From Adiantum capillus-veneris (Eukaryota > Streptophyta > Polypodiopsida > Polypodiales > Pteridaceae): a stretch of DNA of 64,000 nt. The first letter of the stretch is position 1. Each line of letters begins with the position of its first letter. The notes under the pieces were generated by a model, which saw nothing but the letters and a program-made list of their open reading frames with translations, did not search any database and was not told the DNA's origin. The stretch is from the NCBI GenBank assembly GCA_014529385.2, contig CM043960.1, positions 27,295,896-27,359,895 of the forward strand. Reading direction: 5' to 3'. The position numbers and the translations under genes are program-made. Below, one piece after another: positions 46,320-58,866 of the stretch.

Positions 46320-49142
46320 TTTAGCACAGTACCAAGATTTGATACTACAATACCAAATTTGGTGGCATATTACCACCAAAGATTGGTACTGTATAACATA
46401 GTAGTAATTGAATAATTGTGAAGGTAGCTGATAGAACCAAAGGTGGGTAGTATAGAGTATCAAATTAGGTACTACAGTACTATAGAGTATCAAATTTGGT
46501 ATGGTAACATAAAGTATCAAATTTGCTACTACATTAGTCAACTAAAAACAAATAAGCACAGTACCAGAATTTACTACTACTATAACACAACATTCAGCTA
46601 AAAAATAGAAAGCACAGCACCAAAGTTTTGTACTGTAGAGTACTAGCTTTGGTATTATTGAGTACTAAAGTTTGGTACTATAAAGTACCAGATTGATAAC
46701 ACAGCAATGGCATCAGATAGTATTGATCTCAATTAAGATTCTATTCAAGAGAATTATAATTGTTTGTTGGCTAGAATTATAGTTGGGGTAGACATTGTAT
46801 GGCTCCCGTCCTACCCACTTCCTTCTTCATATGGCATACTATTGTAGATATTTTCATATATCTCTAAGGATAGTTTGAATTGGTTATGCAAGCCACATAT
46901 ATCCTCCATGGGAAATTGTATGGCTCTAATTATATGCGAGTAGATCATCATCGATGGTTTCTGATTCAATACGGTATAGGTATCACCTTTTCTTTCAACT
47001 TGGGCATAGTACAAACCCTCAACTAGAAGTCCATATTTTACGATCTTGTTATGCCAAAGGTCCTTCAATACTCTTGGTGCCTAGTACATGGTTTTTGTGC
47101 ACTTTAGAAGGTAGAAGTCCTCTTTCTCCTCTTCTACCTTCACTGCAAAGTTATCCACAATGGACAGTAATTGGCTCAACACCTCAGGGTATCCTTCATA
47201 CATAGGCATGCTTAAATCTTGACTCATTTGGGAGGAAAATAGACAATTTTACTTATGCTCATCATCCTCATCCTCATCTCACTATCTGTTTGTACCAACT
47301 CTATCAATGGCTTGATGGAGACATGTTTCCATTCTTCAATGTCCTACTTATTACTGCATCTCCTCCATTGCCCATTCACACATGGGCATCACAAAAGCAT
47401 GACAGAGTCCAAAAATGCACATCACATGGATTATGCATTGAGTAGCCGTCAACACAATGGAATGAGCAAGAGCTTGCAATTTGTTTACACTCTCATATTG
47501 GAGAACGTAGCACCTCATTTGGTGAAACCAACCAAAATTCCCTCTTTGTTCTAACACTCCCTACCTTCCCTTGTTGGTTGAAACCTCGTGTTGAAAAAAG
47601 TGATCACATCTGTTGCACACTTCATTGGCCAATTATTGGGTTTTATCTCTTCATGTGTAAGAGTTCTCTTGATAATAGCACCTACACCATCATTCTCTCC
47701 TTTTCCATGTCCCAAAGTAGAAAATTTATGCATTACATGCAATCTTGACTAATAATACCTGGCTACAAAATAGTGTGGTCGTTGTGCCTTGATTTGGGAA
47801 GTGGCACCATCTGACCATACCCAATGATAACACAAATTTTCTCCTTATTGTTTCATCCAATTTTCATGTAGCATAAAACAATGATGAACAAAGAGTGTGT
47901 CATGGAGCTTATCATCTAATATGTAAAAATGTAGAGTCTTCTCAATAGTTCCTACTAAATTCTTGATATAAGAGATGTGCTCCAGTATTGTTACCTATGT
48001 GTTTACCACCAATGCATGGACTAGATTTCGTTCTTCCCTTTAAAGTTGTAGCTCTCTACAGAATCAACAACAAAAACCACGTATTTGGGAAACTTAAGCA
48101 AGCAGTCTTTAAATTGTTCGGCCTACCACCTAAACACAAAGTTATGCTTGATGAATCTTTTCAGATGATCTGAAGAAAGATGAATGAAAGTTTCACTTTT
48201 CATCCTTTCCATGACCAAGTCCTTTCTCTTCTTCTCTTTTCCTTCAGCATTAACATGTCCAATATCCACATCCTTAAATACCTTAACAGTCACCTCCTTG
48301 CTATCTATTGCAATCTCATCTGGACAGAATGACAGCTTTCTTACACCACATCTAGGGAACTCTCCAAGTAAGAATATCTTTGCATGACATTCATGATCCA
48401 TAGGGTGAGGGCACAATATGGAATCCAACAAGTTACTTAAGTGCTGAAAAATTGCCTGGTTTGCAGAACCACTCACCTACGGCACTATTTGTACCACAAA
48501 TGGATCATGTACATGGATGTCCTGTTATGTGATGCCCAAACTCATTTTGGCACATTTGATTGAAAGCATTCTTAAAGTATACCATCTGGATATGGTAAAC
48601 ATAGCAGCAAGGATAGCGCTCTTTCAATTTTTGGACAAAATAATGGTTTGGGTGTCTCGAAGGACCTAAACAACTTTATTGCAGAATATGTGCTCTAGAA
48701 TCTTTTGTAGAGATCCACCTATAAACAAAAAATGATCCACGTTAGAGCTCATAATATTACAAAAAAAGAGTAAGCACCAAAGCAATTTACAGTACCAAAT
48801 TTGGTACTGTAAAACACCAACTCATTATAAAATACCAAATTTGGCACTATATTGCTAGAAATCAGACTATAGTATCAAATTGGGTGCAAAAAAGCAGCAA
48901 ATGTGGTCATACGTAACATATACAATTGCCCTAAAAGCAGATACTATGTTTATAGAACTATACTATGTATAGTGATTGGTGCCCAAAGGAATTAAATTGC
49001 ATATATTTTGTACTATGTTGCTTAAAAGCACCAAATTCAGTACTATGGATCCCCTAAGGTACTATGCATGCACACTAAACAACACCATTTGTAGTAACAA
49101 ACTACATAAAAGCACCAAATTTGGTACTATGGGTTCCCTAAG
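46320..49142 (-). mobile_element. Probable DNA transposon with subterminal GGTACT/AGTACC clusters
   Basis: A degenerate transposase-like gene (46811-48660) is bracketed by two clusters of a short motif, TACCAAATTTGGTACT and partial forms: left 46320-46700, right 48770-49140. Clustered short repeats at both ends are typical of subterminal transposase-binding regions. The right end is cut by the LTR inserted at 49143, and no terminal inverted repeat or target duplication could be located, so the limits are approximate. Confidence 0.5.
46811..48660 (-). pseudogene. Transposase-like protein remnant, family unnamed
   Basis: Order on the minus strand: PHPMDHECHAKIFLLGEFPR and SSDHLKRFIKHNFVFRW (48123-48476), then a segment with KYVVFVVDSVESYNFKGKNE and SMHWW (about 48000-48120), then HDTLFVHHCFMLHENWMKQ (about 47840-47900), WSDGATSQIKAQRPHYFVAR (about 47760-47820), LGHGKGENDGVGAIIKRTL (about 47650-47710), and finally VVEGLYYAQV-like sequence at 46811-47068. 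The Ser-Asp-Gly-Ala...Gln-x-Lys and Gly-His-Gly-Lys-Gly...Asp-Gly blocks recur in widespread, poorly named transposon-derived proteins with an RNase H-like look. Many stops are present. Confidence 0.55.
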
Positions 49143-50087
49143 TGTTAGCAGCGGCTAATAGAGGCTACACCAAATATACATCAAGCAGGAGATATGCTAT
49201 GGTTGTGCATAATATTTTCAACACACTTTGTATAAGTCTTGGGCTCACTTGGAGTTCCAAACTTGTATATGATAGTTTGAGGTCTCAAGCTTAAACCCAT
49301 AGTAGAAGGGATTGTGATGAAAGCCTTTAAAAGGAATCCTTTATGCAAGGAGGCTTCATTCTTGAGTATCCACTCTTGAGGAATCACTTTTGAAAGCTCC
49401 CTCTCTCTTGAGTGTTCACTCTATGGCTTAGCCTTGAGCTTAATGTTTATGCTTGAGAGGTTAGTGCTAATCATGGTAATTAGAGTAAGCTCTTCTTGAT
49501 TAATCTAGTTCCTATTTTCTCGTTAGTCTTATCTTCTCTACATTTCATTATGTCATGGAGTAGTATTACACTCTTATTATTCTAGATTTGAGAGAGGTAT
49601 GTACTTCTTGCTATTAACCACTCCTATTCTTCCACAAGAATTTGATTTGTGAGATTTAGCATCACTAATTAGGTTGATTAAGTTGGGTCTTAATCTTGTA
49701 ATTAGTGTGTGTGCCCTATTGTTTGCTTGTGTGTAGATAGGTTTTATGAAGCTCTAGCACCATTCACCTCGTGTGTGTAGCTATTGATGAAGTTTCGTGA
49801 TTGACATGTGTTAACTAGTGTGTGCTTATCATTAGTGTGCTTGGGGTTTCTAGTCTATGGCAAGTCGGACTTCGATGGACTTGATGTGTATAGGAGTTGA
49901 TTGATTAGTGAGTAGAGTAGGTTTAGAGTTAGTCTTGCCACGGCTAATCTCTACTTGCATTGGAGAGGTGATCTCTTGAATCCTCTATTTCTATTCATCT
50001 GATGCTCGTGCTTCTATGCTCTAGCCGGTTGCCAATCCACGGATTTGATAATTTTGTGTGGGTTGCGTGCTACAACGTCTCCCAACA
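49143..50087 (+). mobile_element. 5' LTR of a second Tat-like Ty3 element
   Basis: 945 bp from TGTTAGCAGC to CCCAACA, followed by a GGCACCGTTG-type primer-binding site. Start and primer site match those of the LTR at 11965-12886, although the bodies have diverged. It is inserted in the right motif cluster of the DNA transposon. No partner LTR is present. Confidence 0.65.
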
Positions 50088-50089
50088 TT

Positions 50090-50112
50090 TGGCACCGTTG
50101 CCAAGGATCGAT
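50090..50112 (+). promoter_or_regulatory. Primer-binding site of second Tat-like element
   Basis: TGGCACCGTTGCCAAGGATC begins two bases after the LTR end. Confidence 0.75.
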
Positions 50113-52252
50113 AACATAAGCTAGTGAGTTTAGGATGTTTAGAATAGAGTAATTTCACTACTAATTTCTCGGTTTTTGAGTGTGTGTAACTTAATTTTGG
50201 TTTGATTTGATGATGTTGTGCACAAAATTGAAGCTAATTGTTGAGTTATGAATACCCCAAATCCCCAATTCCACCCCCAATTCACTAATTTTATACTACC
50301 CCTTACTAATTTCGCTTCAATTCCATGCTAATTGTACTAATTTTATGCTAATTTCTACTAATTTTGACTAACTTTGCTAACCTAGACGCTAACATTTGAA
50401 GTGAAATGTATGTTAAATCCCCTTTTAAAAGATGGAATCATCACTCTAATCAAGTTAATTGTGCTAATTTATGCTTAATTTGATGATTTGAGTGTTTGAT
50501 TTTTGGCCTACAAATGGTCAATTTTGGAGCCAATTTGATGGTGCACACACTTGTGTGTGCAATGATGCGTCTCTGCGTGGGGAAAAAGAATAGCTTGGAG
50601 TGTAATTACAATGTAAGTTTACTCACTTGCTCATGTCAATTCTTGATTGACTAATGAGATTCAATGTGCTAATTATTTGCTAAAATTAGGTGTGTAACAC
50701 AAATTGACCTACACTTTTCACCTAATTTGATTCACTTGGAATGAAATTGATTGTCAAATTTTGACTAATGAACTTTGTTTGTATCAAAATAATGCTTAAT
50801 TCTCATCAAGAATTCATGTGTGTGCACCAAAGAGGAAAAAAACCTGTCAAAAATTTCAAGTGTGTGTGCACCTAATCTTGAATGTGTGCATACATAAAAA
50901 TTGATGTAATTGAGGTTTATGAGTATGCGACCATGTAATTGATGTGTATGCTAGGCTAATTCAATCATTAGATAAGCCTAATTGCCAAAAATTTGGGCAA
51001 AAATTGAGTGTGTATGCCTATCCAAGACCACTTGATTTTCTATGATTGATGGTCAATTAGGGCATCTAAATGATTTTTCATTTTGAAATGATCATAGAAA
51101 GTGTGTGAAATCATTAGGTGTAAGCCTAAATGCATTGCCAATTGAGCCAAATTTGAACTTTTATGCTTAATTTTTGAGTGTGTGCATTGCTTGATTGGGT
51201 CAAAATAGTGTTATTTTTTGAGAAATTAAGCATGCATGCATTCATTTATGCTTGATAGAGTGTAAAATTTGGACCTTGCTATAAGGAATTGATGTATTGG
51301 TTGCATAAAAGTTTGGTCTAAATTTGGGTTTGTGTGCCTACTCAATGGCATAAAAAGTCCAAATTGAAGATGAATGATTGGCCTTGGTTGCCAATTATGA
51401 TGATTAAAAGACCTAAAGTGGTTGGTGTTCTACGTGTATAATTGATTTGGGATGATTCGATTGATACACAATTGAAAATGATTTTACGTATTATCATTGT
51501 CATGTATGCCAATTTGATCGGATATGGTAAGAATTTTGATGATTTGTGCATTTGGAGGTGCCATAATCACATGTGTGTAGCCATAGAAACCAAGAATAAC
51601 CAATCCGATAGGGTTTGGATGATTAGGGATTTTGCAAGATGAGCAATCAAAATTGCAATTCTTGAATGGCATGTTTTGACTACATTGTGTACAAATAATG
51701 CTTGCTTTGAAATCATTTTTATGGAAAAACAAAAACATTTAAGCCTACATTAGCATGGAAATGACATCAAGCATGATTTTTGAATCAAAAGTTTAAGGAT
51801 GTATTTATATTAAAGTTTGTTGGGTAATGCTTCATTCATACCAAGAAAAGGAGATTTGTGTGCGATCAATGAAATTAACCAACAAAATTGTTCAAGAATG
51901 GCATCTTAATCAAAGAGGAATCGCAAAAAACCGGTGTCTCCATACATGCCAAATTAGTTATTCATGACTGTTCAAAAGCTACCATGCATGATATTAAGTT
52001 TTTTTCTCAAAAGAAAATAAATAAATAATTCTTAATGAACATACTAGCGCTGCATTGTATGACGAGTGTACATTTGAAGCGGCTTGCAAGTAGAATCATG
52101 CTCAAGGGGAGAAACCTTGTCAACTCATACATCCTCCAAATCCTTGTGTTGCATGAAGGGAATGGGTGGGAACGTAATCCTAAGGAGTCAAACAAACTCA
52201 TTTCATGACTGGCTTGATGCCTTGTCGTGTAGCTCTAACCAAACACACACAC
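50113..52252 (+). other. AT-rich leader of second Tat-like element, no gene
   Basis: No coding sequence. Phrases of the form AATTT...GAGTGTGTGCAT recur near 50862, 51009, 51177 and 51325 at roughly 150-168 bp intervals, suggesting a very diverged tandem repeat. Where the leader ends is unclear; the DNA changes character near 51980 before the copia insertion. Confidence 0.45.
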
Positions 52253-52479
52253 TGTTGGAATTAGGGTTGCAGAGAAACACACACAGCTTGGAGAAGACGA
52301 AGGAAGCTCAAGGCACACAATAGAGAGTGTGTTACTTAGTGTGCTATGGAAAGATAGATAGCCCTAGAGTGATGGGCGTATATACAATGCACGGGGGAAA
52401 AAACCTCCTAAAGAGGGAAAAAATGCCCCGGCGGTCCTAGTGTGTTCACACACATCACTACCACATGTATATGGTAACA
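52253..52479 (-). mobile_element. 3' LTR of minus-strand copia element
   Basis: 227 bp; on the minus strand it starts TGTTACCATATAC and ends CAATTCCAACA. CCAGGGGGGATT immediately upstream in element orientation (52480-52491) is the polypurine tract. Confidence 0.96.
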
Positions 52480-52554
52480 AATCCCCCCTGGAGTGATGCG
52501 GTGAACGAGAGCTGGCACATGAGTAAAGGGAAGTGCCATGCCCTGAGGAAATGA

Positions 52555-53340
52555 TCAGTCCACAAAGGGGAGTAAGCCCAAAGCTTTGCGGAAAGCTTCA
52601 AGCTTCTCACGAGACAATGCCTTTGTGAAAAGATCTGCAAGGTTGTCCTGTGTTGGCACATAAGCCAAGCTAATCTCTCCTGTTGAGAGCCTCTCCCTGA
52701 CATAGTGGTAATGCACCTCAATGTGCTTTGTGCAAGCATGAAAAATTAGGTTCCTCGCAACTGCCAACGCGCTCTGACTGTCAGTGTAGATAGTGTTGGC
52801 AGTGTCCTGTCCAACACCCAAATCAGCCATAAGGTGTCTGAGCCATACACACTCAATCGTACCTGTGAAGACTGCCCTGTACTCAGCCTCATAACTCGAA
52901 GTGGCCACAGTAGTTTGCTTCTTGCTCAACCATGATATACATGAACTGCCAAGCATGAAACAAAAACCACTTGTGGACACTCGCGTGTCAAAACAACCAG
53001 CCCAATCTAAGTCCGAAAAAGCATGTAAGTCTGGCGGCAATGATCCCCCCTTGGGATAAAACAAGCCAAGATGTAAAGTGCCACTAAGGTAGCAGAAAAT
53101 CCTCTTGACAGCCTGCCAATGCTTAGACGCTGGGCTATGCATAAATCTGCTGACCTGTGAGACTGCAAACTAAATATCTGGCCTCCTGTTGCATACATAA
53201 ATGAGGCAACCAACAGCAGTTTGGTAAAGAGTGACATCAGGCAGGATCACCAGCATCATGTAGACTCAACTTCAAACTTGTTTCCATGGGAGTGGCAATA
53301 GGTTTGCAATCCTCAAGTCCAAACTTACATAGCAATGTCT
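52555..53340 (-). pseudogene. Copia RNase H and C-terminus
   Basis: The main frame (52555-53142) has HAFSDLDWAGCFDTRVSTSG, SSYEAEYRAVFTGTIECVWL, YTDSQSALAVARN and [20 protein letters not shown], ending LADLFTKALSREKLEAFRKA. Upstream, VTLYQTAVGCLIYV and NRRPDI are in another frame than the RT, so a frameshift lies near 53240. A TAG follows RRPDI (about 53168). Confidence 0.92.
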
Positions 53341-53353
53341 CTATGTAACTTTT

Positions 53354-54802
53354 CTAACACAAGGCAATACCACCATCACACTGCTTAAACTGTATACCCA
53401 AATAATGATTCAATAGCCCCAAATCTTTCATCTTGAAAGTAGCATTCAAATCAGCCTTAAATTCAGCAATGTGTCTCTCATTTGGTCCAGTGATCAGCAA
53501 ATCATCAACATAAAGAACCACAATGAGAAGTACATCACCCTCACGCTTTACATACAATGTGCTTTCGGTTGGATTGTTACGAAAGCCTTGTTTGACCAAA
53601 TGAGTGTCAGCTTTCTCATACCAAGCACGAGGAGATTGCTTCAACCCATACAAAGACTTGTTACATTTGCACACTTTGTCCTCTTGTCCTTTTATGACAA
53701 AACCGTGAGGCTGCGTTACATAAACTTCCTCAAATATGTCACCATTCAAGAAAGCAGTAACAATGTCTGATTGATGTACATCCCAACCAAAATGAGCTGC
53801 CAATGCACATAGAAAATGCACAATAGTCATACAACAAGTGGGAGCAAAAGTCTCTTCATAATCTATGCCTTTTTGCTGTGCATAACCCTTTGCAACAAGT
53901 CGAGCCTTATGGCGATCGATCTCACCATCTGGCTTGTGTTTCAACTTGTAAACCTACTTTGTACCAATGGGCTTTTTGCCAGGAGGCAAATCACATAAAG
54001 TCCATGTGTCATTTTCTATAAGTGCATCATATTCTGATTGCATGGCAGCCATCCAATTTTCTGAATTTTGTGCTTCATCAAAAGTCAGAGGCTCCTCAAC
54101 ATCATGTAAGCTAGACACAGCCAAAGCATAACAATCTGATACATAAGATGCATGGTGAGAGCCTGAACGAGTACGACTAGACAAAGGTGCATCCAATTTA
54201 TTGTCACGCAAAGTGTGCACTAGCCATTTTGGCATACCTCTAGCCTGCTCATTTTCAGCCCTTTCCTCATCAAGTACATCATGTACATTTGCATCAGTAA
54301 TAGGCTGATCTAGAACATTTTCAGAAACCCCCATAGGCTGTACATTTGCCTCATTGGAACTTACATTCGTATTTCCACCACTGAAAAGAGGCAACAAAGT
54401 GTCATAAATGTCCTGTGAGCTTACAGTACTATCTCTAGTACATGACAATAAGGGCTGAACATAATCTTCCACAAACACTACATCCTGAGAAACCAGAATA
54501 CGTTTTGTTTGCAGATGATACAACATGTAACCTTTGCTTTCAGCACTATAGCCAACAAAAATACATTTGACAGCGTTATCATCCAGTTTTCTGCGCTGCA
54601 CTTGTAGCACCAAAGCATATGCCAAACAGCCAAAAACACGCATGTGCTCAATAGAAGGTTTTCTATCATGCCATGCTTCATATGGAGTAATAGACTGCAA
54701 AGCTTTTGTAGGACACGTGTTAAGTACATAAGTGGCACACATAATGGCCTCAAGCCAAAACGAATGCGGCAAAGCTTGACTTTTGACCATACATCGTGCC
54801 AT
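53354..54802 (-). pseudogene. Copia integrase end and RT
   Basis: 54802 to 53954 covers the end of integrase (HSFWLEAIMCATYVLNTCPT, WHDRKPSIEHMRVFGCLAYA), the hinge and the RT start, stopping at a TAG after GKKPIGTK where the family has Trp (TGG to TAG). 53944-53354 continues with [55 protein letters not shown] and the catalytic VLYVDDLLITG, stopping at a TAG in IALC-stop-KSYIETLL (CAG to TAG is the simplest origin). Confidence 0.93.
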
Positions 54803-54841
54803 TTCCGTCAGTGACCTGTTTTTCCTCTCAGCAACACCATT

Positions 54842-56841
54842 TTACTGAGGTGTATAAGGCACTGTACATTGGTGTTTTATCCCACGACTAGCCAAAAATG
54901 CATTAAATTCATGAGACATATACTCCCTCCCTCGATCGGAACGGAGGGTGCCCATAGTACATTTCGAGACATTTTCAGCCATAGCCAGAAATTGTTTGAA
55001 GCACATAAAAACTTCGGACTGCGCTTTAAGCGGAAATACCCATGCATGCCTAGAGTAGTCATCAATGAAAGTCACGAAGTACAGGTAATTGCCCAAGGAC
55101 GGAGTTTGCATGGGCCCACAAACATCACTATGCACAAGCTGGAACCTGCATGTGGCCCGAACTGAACCATCCTTTGGAAACATAGAACGCTGCATCTTAC
55201 CCAAAATACAGCCTTCACAAACATGTTTGACAGGTGCTTCAAGAGGTTGCAAAGAAGCAACCATATCAGATTTCTGCAAACGCAGCAAACTAGTAAAATT
55301 CAGATGACCAAAACGTGCATGCCAAAGTTTTGCATCTGAAATAGCCCTTGAATCTGCAACAACATTTGCAAAATTTTGTCCACACTTGTCATACAAAGTG
55401 ATCTTATACAGCCCACGGCACAAAAGGCCAGATGCAAAAATTTCATCACCAAAACTGAGATCATGAACTGTACATCTATCATCCACAAATTTGACTACAA
55501 GTCCAAGTCTAGCAAGTGCGGATACAGACAAGAGATTCTTCTTGATCCCAGGTACATAAAGTGCTTCAACAAGTGTGAAGGAACTGCCATTAGCAGCAGT
55601 GAGCACAATCTTTCCAGCTCCCTGAACTGGATAAGAGGCGTTGTTGGCACAAGTGACTGAATTCCCATGAGGGACAGACTCAAGAGAGGTAAACAATTCA
55701 CGATGTGAGGTAATGTGCTTTGTAGCACCACTGTCGAAATACCACACATGTGAATCTTGAGCAATTGACAAGCATGCATCATGGAGAGCAGGATTGTAAG
55801 TGCACTCTGCGCTAAAAGCCCATTCTGCATCAACATCAGCATTATAGTCTCCTTTCACCGAAGACTCAACAATGGCTGCATTTGTAGTGGAACCAGCATT
55901 TGCAGTGGAACCACCCTCTTTCTTCTTAGACTCTTTGGCCTTCAACTTAGGACACGACTTGATCAAGTGATCATTGGCTTTACAATAATGGCAACGCATC
56001 TTCTTTTTGCCCTTATCACCAGAATTGCCAGACAAAGTACTGCCAGCAGAAGCATTAGGAATAGAATTTTTGCCACTCGCAGCAGAACCATAAGAAGTGG
56101 CTGCATTACTGTTACCACCCTTTCTTTGAGAAGCAATAAAAGCCTGTTCAACTGCACGCTGCCTAGTCCTGTTTTTTCTAGAAAGTGACTCTTGCAACAG
56201 CAATGTGCATAATGCATCAAACTTGACAACTTCAGGATTTCCTTGGGTCATCAGTCTCCAAGTACTAGCAAAAGTCTGGTAGGAATCTGGTAAGGCATCA
56301 AGAACAGTCTGCTTAAGGGAACTGTCTGAAATGACTTCACCTGCAGAAATAAGCTGCTCATTGATATCCTTGACACTAGCAAGGAAAGTGTCCATATCAT
56401 CTTCCTCGTGCATAATCTTCGACTCCAGCTCTTTACGCAGCAAAGCAATTTTAGCCTCATTGCGGCTTGCATAAAGACTTGCTAAAATATCCCAAGCCTG
56501 TTTTGCAGATTTTGCTGAACGAATGTGAGGAACAATGGTGCGCTTCACAGACAACGCAATCAATGCATGAGCCTGTGCATCCTTAACATCCCAACGAGCT
56601 TGTTCTGCTGTAGGCAAAACAACTCTAACAGCTGCAATCCTTGCAGCAAGACCTGCAACATCCTCAACATCGCCTACATCCTCAGAACCAGGACGTACAT
56701 CAATGCCCTGCACAATGTTCCAGACACCCTTTGACACAAGAACATGTTGCATCATATAAGCCCACATAGGGTAGTTGTCCCCATCCAACCTGTGCTCAAC
56801 AGCAAACATCTTGAACACATCTGTGTTGTTGTTGTCAGCCA
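54842..56841 (-). pseudogene. Copia gag, protease and integrase
   Basis: I choose the ATG at 56839-56841 (MADNNNTDVFKMFAVEHRLD); the frame is open further upstream to 56899, but the gag homology begins here. Gag shows DNYPMWAYMMQHVLVSKGVW and a CCHC knuckle (CHYCKANDHLIKSC). The protease site WYFDSGATKHITS is intact. Integrase has LWHARFGHLN with the CEGC pair, LVHSDVCGP and LRSDRGREY. It ends at a TAA in [16 protein letters not shown] (CAA to TAA), just before the third catalytic residue. Confidence 0.93.
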
Positions 56842-57146
56842 TGGTAAATGCACCTGATGTGAAAACTGTCCGAAAATAGGAGAAACGGAGCGGGAACAAC
56901 CTGTGCTATATAAAACAAACCGTAGAAGACTATAAGGCACTTGTAATGCAGGAAACGGCACTGATAAAAATTCTGCACAAAGTGACGAAATAGCCTGTGC
57001 AGTACTACCTGTAGTGGAAACGGAGGCCGAAATGAGTCCAAATTTTTTGTCGACCTGCGAACGCTCGCCAAAGCTCAGTGAAATCGGAGAAAGTGAGGAG
57101 GCGTGTGTTGTAGTAGCTGGCGACTAAGCCCGGGAGGACGTGACTT

Positions 57147-57159
57147 GCTCTGATACCAA
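57147..57159 (-). promoter_or_regulatory. Primer-binding site of minus-strand copia element
   Basis: On the minus strand TGGTATCAGAGCA follows the 5' LTR after two bases; initiator-Met tRNA type. Confidence 0.95.
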
Positions 57160-57160
57160 T

Positions 57161-57387
57161 TGTTGGAATTAGGGTTGCAGAGAAACACACACAGCTTGGA
57201 GAAGACGAAGGAAGCTCAAGGCACACAATAGAGAGTGTGTTACTTAGTGTGCTATGGAAAGATAGATAGCCCTAAAGTGATGGGCGTATATACAATGCAC
57301 GGGGAAAAAAACCTCCTAAAGAGGGAAAAAATGCCCCGGCGGTCCTAGTGTGTTCACACACATCACTACCACATGTATATGGTAACA
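57161..57387 (-). mobile_element. 5' LTR of minus-strand copia element
   Basis: 227 bp matching 52253-52479, with the CACAC target copy to the right. Confidence 0.96.
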
Positions 57388-57392
57388 CACAC

Positions 57393-57710
57393 AGCCACGA
57401 GACTCTTCGTTTGTCTTGCATCTCTAGAAACACAGCGCGCATGCTGCAATTGGCCCACCTCGTCGATTATGGCGCATAAAACTCTCTCACACACACACAA
57501 CTGACTGCCTTCTGAGGGCTATACGCCCGTGAACCACCCCGACCTTGCTTGGCTTTATTTGCGCAAGCAAACACAGCATTTTCTGTGGCTCGACGCTCGC
57601 AACCCCACACTCACACTCATGCACGTTGTCAGAACACGCCGCCGAGTCCCCCGGCATTCAATAATCTACACTTGGCATCTACACGAGTCTGCAGTCGCTC
57701 AAAATTCTCA

Positions 57711-57755
<45 letters not shown>

Positions 57756-58515
57756 CTCAAGCTCGTTGATGTTGCAGTACCTCCTACATGCCCGCCTTGC
57801 ATGCCGGCTGTACCGTAACACCACCATCCCCGTGTTGCTTTGGCTTGTCTCGTAGCCATGGCTCCAAACTCGTCAAAGTAAAAAAAAACTCAAGATTTTA
57901 CGATTTCATCCGGGTAAAACGCTTTGGTTTCAGAGGCCCATACATGCTCTGGTTTCGCTATGGTTTGCTCCTTTTGTAAACTTTCCTGGTTGCAGCGCAA
58001 GTTCTCATCACCTTCCCGAGTCTGGAGACCACCCATTGGCTTTCAAGCCAACGCACCCTCACACACACATGCGGCTGATCGTCCCTATCACTCTTGGTTG
58101 CGGGGAGTTGAACCAGAAGATGACGACAAAATACCTCTCCTTTTGCTGTCAAGCCAACTCAAATATAAAAATAAAAATCACTATGCCTCTTTTTGAAAAT
58201 AAATGGAGGACGAGGATTCCTCTTGAAACTTTAGAGGGGTGCACATTGAAACAAAATAACTCCGATTGTTGACAAATTAATGCATGAACGATGGGATTTT
58301 TTGCTTGCTCAAAACAACTTTCATGCTCAATTTGAGTACTAAAAGACTTTGTACATTAATGAATGAGCAGATGCATTGACAATTGACTCAAACATCCAAT
58401 TTTGGTCGATTAAAGAGAAACAGCGAGTCATAAAAAAGTAGCACGAGTCGTGAGTTGTCATTTGCAAGGGTGCATCCAAAATTTCACAACAACATAAAAA
58501 AGAGCACTTTTTAAG
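57393..58515. other. Unidentified flank of copia insertion, with CT microsatellite
   Basis: A CT repeat lies at 57716-57752. Several short frames occur, none recognised. The DNA is the right-hand continuation of the sequence left of 52252; the insertion point is within a CA run. Confidence 0.4.
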
Positions 58516-58519
58516 TAGA

Positions 58520-58866
58520 AAAATACATTACAGAAAACAGTTTTTTCTTTTAATAAACAAGCTAGTTTGTCATATTACTATATTATAGCACTACTTGATG
58601 GATTCTTGATCTTAAAACAAAGTTAATTATTTTAATAAAAAGACAACATAGGCACAACCTACAATTCTTTAGTTTCTAAAATTGGCCATAAAAAATGCAT
58701 TACAGAAAAGAGTTTTTTTTTCTTTTAATAAAAAAGCTAGTTTGTCATATTACTATATTATAGCACTACTTGATGGATTCTTGCTCTTAAAAAAAGCTAA
58801 TTATTTTAATAAAAAGACAACATAGGCACAACCTACAATTCTTTAGTTTCTAAAATTGGCCATAAA
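58520..58866. repeat. About 171-bp tandem duplication
   Basis: The block with GCTAGTTTGTCATATTACTA and ACAACATAGGCACAACCTAC occurs twice in direct orientation (starting near 58520 and 58691), with only a few substitutions and small indels. Confidence 0.92.

Larger units (their letters stand above)
52253..57387 (-). mobile_element. Ty1/copia retrotransposon, young, minus strand
   Basis: 5135 bp with 227-bp LTRs and a CACAC duplication on each side (52248-52252 and 57388-57392). The primer-binding site, polypurine tract and full gag-PR-IN-RT-RH order are present. The LTRs differ at two positions that I can see. Four in-frame stops and one frameshift disable the polyprotein. The sequence differs clearly from the copia element at 32.6 kb, so it is another family. 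Confidence 0.97.
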
